The notes under the pieces are model-generated. The model saw only the letters and a list, made by a program, of their open reading frames with translations, did not search any database and was not told where the DNA came from. 64,000 nt of DNA from Megamerina dolium (Eukaryota; Arthropoda; Insecta; Diptera; Megamerinidae). The first letter of the stretch is position 1; every line of letters starts with the position of its first letter. The stretch is taken from positions 96,252,136-96,316,135 of the forward strand of contig OY978525.1 in the NCBI GenBank assembly GCA_963854835.1. Direction: 5' to 3'. This document shows, piece after piece, positions 37,808-54,180 of this stretch. The translations under genes were made by a program, and so were the position numbers.

Positions 37808-39709
37808 CATATAACTACAACATATACGTGCGATCATTCTACATATATAATTTTCATTGATAATAAGTTAATTAATAGTTCAACTTAGTGAGTGATATGA
37901 GTATTTAGATTAAAGCCAATGTGTATTCTTTGTTAAGAAATCTATATGAAATTGTCACCTTCTCACCCATAAATATTATTTTAATCATTTTGAAACGAAA
38001 TTTTTGATGATAATTGAAAATAAAATACAGCTTCATAAATCGGGTTTAATCCTAACAGATCTCCTGGCCACTTGTGCAGGCAAACTAAAACAACTAAAAA
38101 CTTCAATTAAATTTCACAATTCCAAAATTTTGTGATGTCATTCTTTGATTAAAACTCTAAAAAAAACATCAGTGGTAAGAATTGTTGAGATTGTTCTAAA
38201 ATAATTGTATAGACACCTACAATATTTTGCGGAACACACTGTTTATGAATGCTTATAGATTGCTTATCAATTACAAATGCTGGCCAGTAAATTCGAATTA
38301 TAATTTCATGAACTAGAATAAAATTTGTCGTCTTCTAAATTGATAATTACTACACAACGTTTTTTAAGTGTATTTATCAAATGTTTATTGAAAATGTTTG
38401 TTCCATAATATAAGTAAAATATATGTGTACGTAGGTATGTAAAATTATAATTATTTTATTATTATTATTATTATTATTATTATATTATTAGGTATTTACT
38501 AAAAAAAATTATATTTATTATATAAATTTTAACTAAAAGAGAAAGTATTTGCAAAAATCAATTTACATTAATTTTGTGTTTGAAGTAGAATTGAATTATT
38601 TTATAGCAAACAAAGAAAACAGAAATAAAAACACAAATATTTCTAGAGTTGCAATCATTTTTTAACATTATTTGATATAGAAAAAGAAACTCACACAACA
38701 GCAATCACAATAAACATGAAATTGTAAAAAGTGGATATATTTATTTATTTTATTATTACTTTAAATATACTCATACATTTTTTCACTCTTTATATTTGGT
38801 ATTTATTTTCACAATTTGCATTTAATAAAAAAAGAACATTATAAATAATTTTCTTGCGTTGTTTTTTATTTTGTATTTTATTCTTTGAGTTTATCGAACA
38901 TCGAATATGAGGAGCTCCATAACAAGTCACAATAATTATGCATAATTAAATTGTATATTACTAAAAGAAACGCTATAAACATTTTTTTTATATTTGTTCT
39001 TGTGTTATTGCAGTTCAATGGGAGCATAACATGTAATCTTTTGATTTCAACATTTAGAAATATTGTAGTTAGACAATAAAAGTAAAATAGTCGTTGTGTT
39101 TTGTTATGAAGATCCTCTTATACATACATATGTACCTCTCGATATTATTAATAAGCGCAAATAACTACATATTGTATCAAAATTATAGCAGTAAGCCTTT
39201 ACATTACGACACCATTTGCAATTTTTATTTATTATAGATATATAGATAATTGATTTTCTTTATTGTATTTATATATATTTGAAATTTTCACACAACGGCG
39301 TTCTAAAGATTTTTCTCCAAGTTTCAATTCTTGGTTGTATGCAATATTTATGTATGTGTTTTCTACGTGATGATTTTAGGTGATTATTTTTTTATTACTT
39401 TTTGCTGCTATTCAAAGATTCGTTTCATTTATCCACAAGTTTTTACTAAGAATAAATTGAAATTCTATGTAGGTAATTGTTACACTCTGTATATTTAATA
39501 ATTATTGTAAAAAAATCATATAAAACAAAAAAAGAAAACAAAGAACAAAAACATGAAATTGTTAATACACATTTTTACTTCTGTTATCATTTTCATTGTT
39601 TTCACTCTTTCGACCGAGTGAAATATTGACATTTTCATTCTTGTCACGCTATGTGCTATGTGTGTAGTTAGCAATAGTTGAAAAGTGCCACCGCCACTCG
39701 CACCTAATT
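37808..39709. other. Gap between gene D and Rab2
   Basis: AT-rich, no gene seen. An (ATT)n microsatellite lies at about 38455-38485. Part of the right side probably holds the Rab2 3' untranslated region, which is transcribed leftward from 39710. Confidence 0.5.
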
Positions 39710-43562
<3,853 letters not shown>

Positions 43563-44623
43563 CTTTAATAAATATTTATGCTTTTGGTTTTCTTAATTTC
43601 TCTTTTGTAAATATCACAAAATGTAGTTAAGAAATATTTCTGGAATTTTTTTATCGTAATTAAAACGCAATTTGTGTAAATTTTCGCTCACTATTATTCC
43701 CTCTGCCTTTTATTTATGACTGAAATTCGTCATTAGTCTTTCTTCTTGTTTCTTTACAATATTTCAAAGTTTCTTTGTTCAATATTTTTGCATGCTTTCT
43801 TGTTGATATTCGTAACTAGGCGAAAAAACGTCAAAATTGTACAGCGTTTGTCATTAAAGAAAGATAACAGAAGAGTAAAAGAGATCACATCTTATTCAAA
43901 ACAGCGTTGCCTACTATACGTGTAATGAGCACACCATTGCGACCCTGTTCATATTAGCCTCTTTGCATCGACTAATTCTTAAAGGCCATACCATTTTCAG
44001 ATCAAATATTTTAAATGTATATGAATAAATACCCGATGTCGGCAATTTAAATATGGAAAATGTAACCTTTCATCCCGACTATATTTTTATAAAAAAAATT
44101 ATTATAATTATTATTATTCTGTTGGCAAATTTCTATCAACAAAGCAACCAACTTCAAGAAAAGAACATGTCATTTAACATAATGACATAGAGACGTTCTG
44201 AAAACGGACGAAAATTAAATGGCACTTAGAACTCATAATTAAAGTTAAACGGCATTTAATAATTGATTTGGGCCAACTATGTGATAAATTCTTCGATAAG
44301 AGCTTCATTCATATTACTTCCAACCGCCTTGAAAAACATAGTTGGCAGCTCAAAGGGATACATAAAGCAACTCACCCATTATCAAATTTTTCTTAACTCA
44401 CAAAAACAAAAGTGAGAAGAATAAGAAAAAAGGTCGAAATTTTACTTCTTTCTTCTTGATTTAAAATTGAATTTATTTGTTTGTGTACTTTTGAATATTA
44501 AAATAAATAAGTAAAGTTATCGAAAGGAAATATTTCTGAATTGTTCAAAAGTAACGCATTTAGCATATTAGAGGAATAAAATTTTCTATTGGCATCAATC
44601 GGCAAAACAATATAAAATACAAC
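43563..44623. other. Divergent intergenic region, Rab2 / Mob4 copy 1
   Basis: It separates two head-to-head genes and should hold both promoters. About 44340-44620 resembles 58310-58670 upstream of Mob4 copy 2 (for example AACTCACCCATT and the TTTACTTCTTTCTTCTTGAT-like stretch), so the 5' flank was duplicated with the gene. Confidence 0.6.
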
Positions 44624-45588
44624 ATGAAGATGGCTGATGGCACAACAATTTTACGGAGAAACAGACCTGGAACCAAAGCGAAGGTAACATCATAGAAAGT
44701 GGATGACCCCCTATTTATGTACTGTTCTACACAAAACAGAAGAAATCCATCCCACAATGTGCCTATTTATTTAAAAAGTCACACCACACACATCCCATGC
44801 ATAGTTCGGCTACATGTCAATATCCAACTTCCATTGCATTTACTTATTTACAGGATTTTAACCGTTGGCCAGATGAACCACTTGACGAAATGGACAGTAC
44901 TTTAGCTGTGCAACAATATATACAGCAACTCATTAAGCGTGATCCATCAAACGTGGATCTTATATTGACAATGCCAGAAGCACAAGATGAAGGAGTATGG
45001 AAATATGAGCATCTGAGGTAAATACCAACAGCAATCATAAATCAAATATTCTAAAATATTTTATTCGTACTTAGACAATTTTGTATGGAACTAAATGGAC
45101 TTGCTGTTCGTTTGCAAAAACAGTGCTCACCGACGACTTGCACGCAAATGACTGCCACCGATCAATGGATATTCCTTTGCGCTGCGCACAAGACTCCTAA
45201 AGAATGTCCCGCCATAGACTATACACGACACACTTTGGATGGTGCTGCATGTTTATTGAATAGCAATAAATATTTTCCAAGCAGGTATTGTACATATTAA
45301 CCCTATTTATTATATGCATATCCATAATTAATTGTAAACGTCGTGTATAGGATTTCTATCAAGGAGGCATCTGTAACAAAGCTGGGATCAGTTTGTCGGC
45401 GTGTGTATCGGATTTTTTCACATGCATACTTCCATCACCGGCGAATATTTGATGAATTCGAAGTTGAAACGTATTTATGTCATCGTTTCACTCAATTTGT
45501 CACAAAATACAATCTTATGTCGAAGGAGAACTTAATAGTACCAATTAATGAGGAGGAAACAGCAGCGCCCGGTGAAAGTGATGCCTAA
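44624..45588 (+). CDS. Mob4: Mob4 (MOB/phocein), copy 1, 4 exons
   Basis: Exons: 44624-44683, 44854-45017, 45075-45284, 45351-45588. The sum is 672 nt, 223 residues. It starts [20 protein letters not shown] and has the MOB/phocein fold, with the zinc-binding Cys/His cluster around [32 protein letters not shown] and [11 protein letters not shown]. Mob4 is a scaffold subunit of the STRIPAK kinase-phosphatase complex, with roles at synapses and spindles in flies. Splice sites are canonical. It differs from copy 2 at only three residues (V183, Q193, T196 here). Confidence 0.96.
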
Positions 45589-46980
45589 AATGTGATGTAG
45601 TAACACTACATGCATAGTTACATGAAAACACTCACTCAGTAAAATTTCGTAAACAAACAGCAACCGAATAGATAGATTCATAAGAACTTTTCCAATTATA
45701 ATTATCACAAAAATACAACAAAACAAAATGTGTAAATGACAACATAACTTTAAAGAATTCACGGAAACAACAGAAAAGAGAAAATCTAAATCCAGCATCT
45801 GTTTCCGGGACAAGCAGAAGCATAAAAGACACATATACATATGTATATATTTACATATATTTTCAAAACTATGTTTTACAAATTCCGATATTACAACAAC
45901 AGCAACAAATATTACTGTTGCGAAGTAACTTCCTTACAATTACTTTTGATCAATATTTTTTCGAATAAAAGTTTTCGTATAGAATTTTTCTTGTACGAAG
46001 AATGTATAGTAATATTTTAGCATTACTTTTAAATTATATAAATTTATGTTTTCGAGGCTATCTAACTTTTTTTACTTCTGTGGTCAACTATTTTCATATA
46101 CCTATTCAAAAACAGGAATATACAACTTTTTGAACTAAATTTTCATACAAATAAAAAACGTTAACAATATTAGTTAAAACACTAAAGATATATCATAGTA
46201 GGCTTATCTAAATACAATTTTTGAGATTCATGTTTCACCTAACTTGGGAAATTTTCATATATCAAATACAGTACAACTTGCAAAATTCATATAAATTTTC
46301 TTTTAGTTAAGTAGTTATTTGCATATATAGCAAAATCTCATTAATATACATAGAAGTGAATATAAATCAGAATATATAAGCACATTCATTCAAAATTTAT
46401 TATCAGCATATAAACAAATCAGCAATAAAAACATAAATTAGTAAAACATTTAACTAACAATAATAAAATTGTAAAAGTTATATCTAAGAAGAAGCCGTAA
46501 AGTCTGTAACTAACAATAATAAATTGGTGAAAGTTATATCCAAGATCAAGCCGTAGATAAACCATTGTCAGTTTAGGTTTTCTTAGTCACCTTTATACAT
46601 CTGTAACTTATGCTATATGGACTACTATACAAATATGTACTTGCACTTGTTTACAAAATACATAGGCTTTAGATATTATTTTAATTTAGTGACTATATTT
46701 TTAATGCATTTTTCATATTAGAAAGAAATAAAATGCGAAAACATAAATACATTTTAGTCTTGACTACTTAGGTTTACCTATGCTATGGGCTTAGTAGCAT
46801 TTTTCTTGTACATATTCACATGTTAAGTGGTTCGAGTCATGCCCATCCGAGAATTCAGTATTCCCTTGGCTAACTGCACTTTGACTATAATTTCTAAATG
46901 ATACCCACGAGCAGCGTTTGTGAAAAAATGTTTGTCATATACAAAAATAAATATGTGGTTCTTGTAGGCCCCTAAGCAGC
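45589..46980. other. 3' flank of Mob4 copy 1
   Basis: The first about 500 bp match the sequence downstream of copy 2 (for example AAACAAACAGCAACCGAATA), probably shared 3' untranslated region. Near 46451-46560 two units starting ACTAACAATAATAAA lie in tandem. No further gene. Confidence 0.6.
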
Positions 46981-46984
46981 ACTG

Positions 46985-48410
46985 TTGTTTGTGTTAAATT
47001 TTGGCAATATTTACAAATCTTATAATTGCTGTAGACTTGATTTTACCTATGTGATTTGGAGTCAAGATTCCATTACCTGGGTAACCAAGTCTACGTCTTG
47101 CTACCGCTGGGCAATTGCATAGAATATGTTCCGATGTTTCTTGCTCCTCATGACATAGTCGACAAGTATCGTTTTCTACCACACCTATTTTCTTCATATG
47201 GTAATTGAGTCTACAGTGCCCAGTGAGCAGCTCTGTGTAGAGTTTTATGTCATTTCTGCTAAGTTTAGAACAGCGTCCACCCTAACATGTGCGGAATCAA
47301 TAAGTCCTTTCGACTGTCGCATGCCCGTTTGGACTCTCCAATAGTCGAGTAGATCCCGTTTCTCCCTTTCGCATAGCAAGTTGTTTATGAAACTCTTTGT
47401 AACCCCGCAGAAAGGCTATGGTCTAATGAAAGGAGTGCTTGCGCCATCCTTTGCAAGGGAGTCGGCCATTTTGTTTCCCTCGTGTCCCTCATTTCCCGGC
47501 ACCCACTTGAGGGTGACAGGATTCTATGCTGTATTGAGAAGTTTAAAACATTCCAAAACCAACCTCGATAGAAACGAGAATTTTGCCAAGGACTTAAGAG
47601 CCGCCTATCTGTCCGAGAGGATGCCTCTAAGGCATGGACCTCCGCCTGAAAGATGGAAGCTGTTTTCCCCATTGCGATTGCTTTCCGAAATCTTGGTCCA
47701 ACAATTCCCACCCCCGCACTGACATCTTCCATCTTAGACCCATCAGTAAACCACAACTGTGAGTACCCTTTTGGGATTATATCGCTACTCCTGCGGCCCG
47801 AACGGTCGTTGATGACCACTTCAAAGTGCTTGGGGAAGACTAGCTTTCTATCCATCTTGTCGAAGACCACAAGACAAGGAGAGCCCCAAACGATGTCCAG
47901 GATCTTTGTATGTCCTGTGAGATTGCCTTCTTTAAGGTTAGATAGATTGGGCAGCATTAGTGCCGCACTGGCTACCGTCCTTTTGACCATGAGATGTGGA
48001 GAAGAGAGTCCAGTCAGAATTATTCGATGAACCTTGCTAAGGATCATTCTAGCTTTTGTTCGATCTTCCTTCAGCCATCACGCCTCCACGCATAGGTGAT
48101 CATTGGTACTACTACGGTCCTATACGACCATGCCACCATTTTTGGTCGCACACCCCATCTTTTACCGTGTAGTCTCTGGCATGGATAGCTTGCCCTTAGG
48201 GCTTTGCCAGTTATATACGATATATGGTTATTCCAAGTCGGGGTTTTTTCTAGAATTACTCCTAGATATTTCATTTCCGCGGATAGAATTAAGTCTGTCT
48301 CCCCTAGTATTAGGGTCCCTATACTCAATTTCCTTCTTCTGGTGAAGGGTAGCACATTTGTTTTATTTGGATTAATCGAGAGACCTTTCTAGTCAGATAT
48401 CTTGGTGACT
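46985..48410 (-). mobile_element. 5'-truncated non-LTR retrotransposon with RNase H
   Basis: Minus-strand pieces in order: an RT thumb-like part (48355-48071: LILSAEMKYLGVILEKTPTW), then an RNase H-like part (48047-47640: LWFTDGSKMEDVSAGVG), then a C-terminal zinc knuckle (47197-46994: CRLCHEEQETSEHILCNCPA). RT followed by RNase H and a CCHC-like tail fits the I/LOA/R1 groups. Frames are broken between the pieces. Confidence 0.8.
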
Positions 48411-48589
48411 AAAATCGTCTAATGGTTAAAGTTTATCGACAAATCATTTACGCATTACGATAGGTCGCTTCTTATTAAGTTGTCGATAGACAATTGATCT
48501 CGTTATATCAAATTCAATTTCTAAAAGAATAACTCTCCCGTCATAATTTTGGAGGCATCGTAATTTCCCCATCTTAATCTTCATCGGCC

Positions 48590-49420
48590 ACCGTGAGTCA
48601 ATATTCAAAAAACGTTTCCTTTGAAACTTTGGTGTTCTACCGCTAGATTATGACGTGATCAAAACATCCATAATGAGGCTGAAGAACAACAAAGCTGCAT
48701 GTGCAGATGACACGCCTGTAAGTTGTTTAAGATCGCAGGAAATCAGGAACTTGTCTACACGCACCACGACAGACGAGGGCATATCTAACGAAAGGTCTCA
48801 GTTAACTACCCCGTGCGCAGATTCCGTCAACAACCGTAGAATATGTATCCTCAGTATCGCATACAAGGTCTTATCGTGCGAGCTGAGCGAAAAGTTCAAG
48901 ATATGCTCAACAATCTGGCGTTATAAATCCACAATAGACCAGATTTTCACACAACACCAAATTCTGGAGAAGACTCAAGAAAAATAGATCGACAATTTAT
49001 CACATATTTGTTGATTATAAAGCCGATTTCAACAGTCCAGTAAGGGGTTACCTTACACAACTATGTAAGTAAGTAAGTCTGGAGTATCAATCTTTGGTCC
49101 AGACCTCGGAAGTGATCCAAGAGTCCGGAGTCTGTTCCGGGGCGGAGACCCGATTGCAATGAGAACGACTATGTCTCACTGTGGTATTCGTATAAAACTC
49201 CTTCAACTTTACAGACTGACACTATTTAACTCACGTTATGCAGTGAACAGTGGTACCAACAGAGTCCAGTCGTCTTGGATAACATGCTGTGGTAAAGTGG
49301 TAAAGGACTCTGTCTGTCTTGGAATCATCTTTTACACCAGTACCATAATGACGTCAATATGGAGACTAGGCTTGTAAATAGTTGCTACTTTGAATAACAA
49401 GTTAAGCCCCTCTCGAAGAA
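48590..49420 (+). mobile_element. RTE-type retrotransposon fragment
   Basis: Plus-strand frame 48655-48987 reads IMRLKNNKAACADDTPV, then LSIAYKVLSCELSEKFK, then STIDQIFTQHQILEKTQ, the same RT region as in the copy at 18733-19008. A further piece at about 49159-49377 (IKLLQLYRLTLFNSRY) follows the expected order. Both are damaged. Confidence 0.75.
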
Positions 49421-49859
49421 TGAAAATCCTTCTCTATTAGCCTTCGCATCTATCCTTACATAATACCGTGGAGCCTCAACACTTCCCACATGTAATGATA
49501 GAATCTTTGGAGATTTTGCAAAAAAAAGGTCCTACGCAAAATCCTTGTGCCAGTCCAGTCAAGAAACTGATATATTCGGAACCCGTTGATTTCACTCTGT
49601 GCGATTCACTTCGAATGCTTAACCCTCATTAGACCTTTATTTTCATACACAAATTCGTTCTTCCACGTCAAATGAGTATAAAATGCTGTAATTAAATCTT
49701 TATTTTGTTTCTTTTTGTGAAGTTAAAGTTTTTGATATGTATTTTATTGTTTTTATCACAAAAAAAAATAGTAAAATGTATTAAAAATATTAATGAAAAG
49801 AAAAAAGTGAAAATTATGAAAAAATTGATAAATCATAAAAATGCAAAATATTATATGAA

Positions 49860-51245
49860 AAATTAATATTCACTGCATCTACCTTTTCTGCATTTGTCAC
49901 AACGTGCACTATGAACATTGGTTGAACATTTTGGTGGACAAGGATAACATCACTTGCGTTTACCAGCGGTCTCTTCGTAATACCAGGTGCTAATGTGAAC
50001 GGTTGTTCTTCATCATTATCAGAAAACTCATCTGTTTACCCTCTCATACGTTTTACAGCAGAAAGAGCATTTATACCTCTTGGCATTGCTGTTTTCGTCT
50101 TATGAATGGTTCAATTAGAGCTAATCCAACATCTATCATGGACAATCGCCTTCTGTGCCTTTTTTTTTATTTCATTCCAATTGGGAAATAATGAAAAGGA
50201 AATGATCGATGCGTTTACACCTGAAATGTCTATCATATTACCAAACAAATTCATTATCCAACGGTTGACTTTTCTGGTGCATCTGTATGTACCAACCAGT
50301 TCAACTAATACATCAACACCAGATTTAGTTTTATTATAAATCTTTATCATATCTGGTTTATTTTTATCATTCGTATCAATGCTTTTGCTTTTATGATATA
50401 TGCTCAGCAATGATAAGAATTTATTTTTTTGGCACATAACTAACCAATGAAACTATATTTATATGATTAAAAACAAATTCTGATTGGTAAACAGGTTTTT
50501 TTTTTCATGTCAAGAACAATTGGGGATAATTTTTTACGATTTTTTTCGAATGATTCCAACAATTGTCATTTTATGTTGACGTAAAGCAAGAGCAAAATTA
50601 TGTGAAGTGAATAATTTGTCGCAGGTAGTGTTTCTATATTTCAAACCTTCGGTCAATTGTAAAACCACACGCTGACCTTGATTTACTTCAGCATGACAAT
50701 TTCTATCTCTTCCAAGATAAACTTCCATATTATATGCATAAAATGTATTAGTATCGCATATCATATCATATTTTAATTCCATATCTGTGTGGTTTTGATG
50801 GTAAATATATATATTATATATCATAAATGGACCACATCCTCGGTTAGTACCATGCCGTTGTTCATATATTGTTACGTTTTCTCTAGGAATATATAATGTT
50901 TCCAAATGTTTATTTCCATTTATCATACACTACACCAATAGCTGATAATTTATCTCTTGCACGACTTTCATTTCTATTTTGTTTTTTATCTATTTTTTTG
51001 AATTGCTTCAATGACATGGTACTACGAAAAATAGCATGCCCATAATCATTATTCCATAATTCTTAAAAATCTTCACCATGGTAACGAAAAACACCAGATA
51101 ATATTATCAAACCAAAATATGATCGTAGAGTACATAGATTTAAAGACTTCCAACCTTCCTTATATTTTTGTACACCATAGAAATTCGACATTTTCAATAT
51201 AATATCCTCTATTGGTTCTAGAAACAAATTCTTCACATACATCAT
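49860..51245 (-). pseudogene. Decayed piggyBac-family transposase
   Basis: Minus-strand pieces from 51245 down: LRSYFGLIILSGVFRYHGE, then MEVYLGRDRN (50926-50534), then LKYRNTTCDKLFTSHNFA, then MIKIYNKTKSGVDVLVELVG and the downstream NRWIMNLFGNMIDI region (50437-50111), then a C-terminal part. These match the order of piggyBac transposase (catalytic Asp near DKLFTS and in KSGVDVLV). Stops separate the pieces. No terminal repeats or TTAA sites could be assigned. Confidence 0.85.
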
Positions 51246-52267
51246 CGAAAATAAATATAAAAAAACAAAAAAAAAATAAATTCATAAACCTTTTGAAATT
51301 TGTGCTGATACCTGCTGCTGGTTCTCTTGTGTATCGTATTTTTTGTCCTTTGACAAAATGACACTACTTTATACATGATAATCATAATAAGACACCAATG
51401 TGCATGATGATTATAATAATAATCACGTTAATGATGACCATTAAGTAATTAAATAAATCAAGTTGCAACAATTATAATTAATCAACAAGTATCAACAGAA
51501 TCTTGATATCATCAAATAACAATACCACAGCATTGTTGTCGTCAAATTGCAAATTAATGTAATGAATACAGTCATCATCATGCTGTTATCAGTAAAAAAA
51601 TAGAATTATTTGAGCCAGCATAATTATCATTACGATCAGGCTACTAGCTCCAATGACAACCATGACAACAATGAATGAATTGATATGAATATAATATTTC
51701 ATATTTCATATCAAAAAAGACCTTTATTCTAAAATACTGTTGGTTGCGAAACGGAATTTGAAGACATGCAGGTAATTGTATTGAAAGCCATCCATATTGA
51801 AAAAAAAGTTATGAAGTATCAACTTAAAAACATTTTTTTAATGCATAAAAATTCTTCAAAAACGTATTTTATACACCGTTGTAAAGGTAATTGCATAGGC
51901 TTTAATATGGTGCTAAATTTTCGATAGGTAAATAAGGCTTATTTTCGAAATAAAAAAATCGGTTTTTGAAAAAAAAAAATTTAATTTATATATTTGATAA
52001 TAACTTTTAAAATGTGAAAAATAGGTATTTTATTATATATATCAGTGAAAAGGTATTTAAAAAACCTCTCTAATGATACCCATATTGAAAAAATTGAGAC
52101 TTTATTGGGTAATTTCGATCGCAAATTTGAACTTTAACCTTGAGCTACGCCTTATGTGGGCGTTGCCACCGACAAAATTTTAATTTTTTAAATTCACAAA
52201 AATAAGCACTATCCGAGGCCGTATTCTGCTTAGATGCATAACACACATACATTCTAATATCATTTAA
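51246..52267. other. AT-rich gap before the gypsy element
   Basis: No gene or clear repeat found. It contains trinucleotide-like ATC/ATT runs around 51370-51480. Confidence 0.5.
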
Positions 52268-52271
52268 ATAT

Positions 52272-52709
52272 TGTAACGAGTATCGATAGTTGATTACTCA
52301 TCACTATTGTGACTGACTCTATTGGCAGCATCGAAAAGAATGTCAACAAAAAGAAATAAGCGATAACCAGAACAAGCCAACGAGAAAGGAAGAGAAGAAT
52401 CTCGATAAAGGAAGATTCTGGGGTGTTGCCAACAGAGTATAAATAGAGCCAGTGTTGAGAATTGAAATCTAATCTAATTCCGAACGTGATTGCGACAACA
52501 TTTATACAGAGGCAAAAGTTGCAAGTACATTTAAGTGTTATAGTAAATAGTTGATTGTAAACAGTGTTGATTGTAAATAGAGATTATTAAATAAATTGTT
52601 GCTGTATATAGTTGTATAAAATAAGTGTTGCAGTTATCATTAACAGAATCCAGTGATCGAACAAGGTAATTCAAATAGAATTAAACGTTCACAGAATAAA
52701 AACGTAACA
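52272..52709 (+). repeat. 5' LTR of the gypsy element
   Basis: 438 bp, TG...CA ends. It contains a TATAAATAGAG box (52439-52449), followed by the presumptive start of the genomic RNA. Same length and, as read, same sequence as the 3' LTR. Confidence 0.95.
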
Positions 52710-52738
52710 ATTGGTGTCAGAAGTGGGATTCTGTAAAG

Positions 52739-54142
52739 ATGGTGAAAATTGACCAACTAAAAGTGGACCAGCTTAAAAAGCTGTTGGTAGAGATGAATCT
52801 ATCGTCATCAGGTGCAAAGGCAGAACTGCTGGTGAGGCTGAGGCAAGCTATGGAGGCTAAGGGAATTAATGTAGAAGAACATGAGTTCTTCGAGGAAGCC
52901 GATATACAAGCAGTTGTGCACGCTGAGGAAGAGAGCAAGGTAGATTCGAGTGGTCAACTCATGGAATTTATGAAAACCATGATGCAACAGCAGCAACAAC
53001 AGCTACAAGAAAATGCGTCTCGCATTGACTCCAAGCTTCAAGAACATTCGGTACGCCAAGAGGGCGTTATTAGTGAATTGCGTATGGAAATTCAAGAAGG
53101 TTCGTCTCGCCAAGAGGGCGTTATTAGTGATTTGCGTATGGAAATTCAAGAACATTCGGCTCGCCAAGAACACGTCATCGAAAATCTACAAAAAGGAATT
53201 GAACTTAGATTTCAGGAAATTTCCGGAACCATTAATGAAAAGGTCACGGATTTAAAGGAACATGTAGATGATTTGGAAGATAAGTTCGAGAAATTACAGC
53301 ACGATCTCAACCAACTAAAAATAAATGGACCAGCCACATCAGTGATTCGAGATTCAAGCACAATCAAACTAAAGCCACCAACATTTGACGGAAGCACGCC
53401 ATTCAATATCTTCAAGCTTCAATTCGAGACAACAGCTTCGAAGAATCAATGGGATGATAGCGACAAGACTGCTGCTTTAATAGTCGCATTAAAAGGTAAT
53501 GCTTCCGAGGTGTTACAGATGATTCCAGAGAAAGATCGTGGTAGCTATCAGTCACTGATGGACACACTCCAGCGAAAATATGGAAATGAATACAAGAGTC
53601 AATTACATCGAGTGGAATTGAGATCGCGAGTGCAACGGAGTAATGAGAGCCTTCAGGAATTCGCTTCCGATATTGAGCGCTTATGTCATCTAGCGTTCTC
53701 CGGTAATTCGGAAGAGTTCGTCGAAAAAATAAAAATAGAGGCATTCATAGATGGTATACGTGATGGAGAGACAAAGCGTGCCCTAGTCATGTCACCCAGG
53801 AATACTTATGCCGAAACAGTCAGTAGTGCCTTGACGTTTGAAGCCGCCAGTTTCATGTGTCGACCAATGCCACGGGTACGCCAATTAGAAACAGAAACAA
53901 CAGATCTGGTTGAAGCAGTGCGTCAAGCAGTAAAATCAGTAGTTCAGCCTGAAGGAAGAACAACAGGTCGACGCGAAAACAAGTTTACTGGTAAGTGTTT
54001 CATTTGTGACAAACCAGGACACCTGGCGCGTGACTGCCGTCTACGACGAAAGCGATCAAGATCGAATTCTCCAGGAAGACAAAAGAAGGAGAATAAGGTG
54101 GATAGCGATCGCTCCACTAACACAAATCCATCGTTAAACTAA
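52739..54142 (+). CDS. gypsy Gag polyprotein
   Basis: 467 residues. The N-terminus is a SAP-like motif (about 4-38: LKKLLVEMNLSSSGAKAELL), unusual for Gag. A predicted coiled-coil part follows, with three 18-residue repeats of the type QEHSVRQEGVISELRMEI (about 101-154). Then comes a capsid-like middle (TFDGSTPFNIFKLQFE, about 220) and one zinc knuckle CFICDKPGHLARDC (about 420-433) for RNA binding. The stop TAA at 54140-54142 directly follows the slippery heptamer GTTAAAC. Confidence 0.93.
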   Translation: MVKIDQLKVDQLKKLLVEMNLSSSGAKAELLVRLRQAMEAKGINVEEHEFFEEADIQAVVHAEEESKVDSSGQLMEFMKTMMQQQQQQLQENASRIDSKLQEHSVRQEGVISELRMEIQEGSSRQEGVISDLRMEIQEHSARQEHVIENLQKGIELRFQEISGTINEKVTDLKEHVDDLEDKFEKLQHDLNQLKINGPATSVIRDSSTIKLKPPTFDGSTPFNIFKLQFETTASKNQWDDSDKTAALIVALKGNASEVLQMIPEKDRGSYQSLMDTLQRKYGNEYKSQLHRVELRSRVQRSNESLQEFASDIERLCHLAFSGNSEEFVEKIKIEAFIDGIRDGETKRALVMSPRNTYAETVSSALTFEAASFMCRPMPRVRQLETETTDLVEAVRQAVKSVVQPEGRTTGRRENKFTGKCFICDKPGHLARDCRLRRKRSRSNSPGRQKKENKVDSDRSTNTNPSLN

Positions 54143-54175
54143 ATCGAGTCAGTTCAGCGGGGCGTGAACTGACTC
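54133..54175 (+). promoter_or_regulatory. Gag-Pol -1 ribosomal frameshift signal
   Basis: The heptamer G TTA AAC (54133-54139), in the Gag frame, ends right at the Gag stop. Six nucleotides later is a perfect 11-bp hairpin: GAGTCAGTTCA (54146-54156), an 8-nt loop GCGGGGCG, and TGAACTGACTC (54165-54175). The -1 frame is open from 54122 through this region into the protease. The slippery-site form, the spacer length and the stem all fit known -1 frameshift elements. Confidence 0.85.
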
Positions 54176-54180
54176 CAACA

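Noticed and set aside
45532..45840. 102-codon minus-strand frame
   Set aside because: Antisense to the end and 3' flank of Mob4; low complexity.
46451..46560. CRISPR-like or satellite array
   Set aside because: Only two units, in a eukaryotic 3' flank; a simple local duplication.
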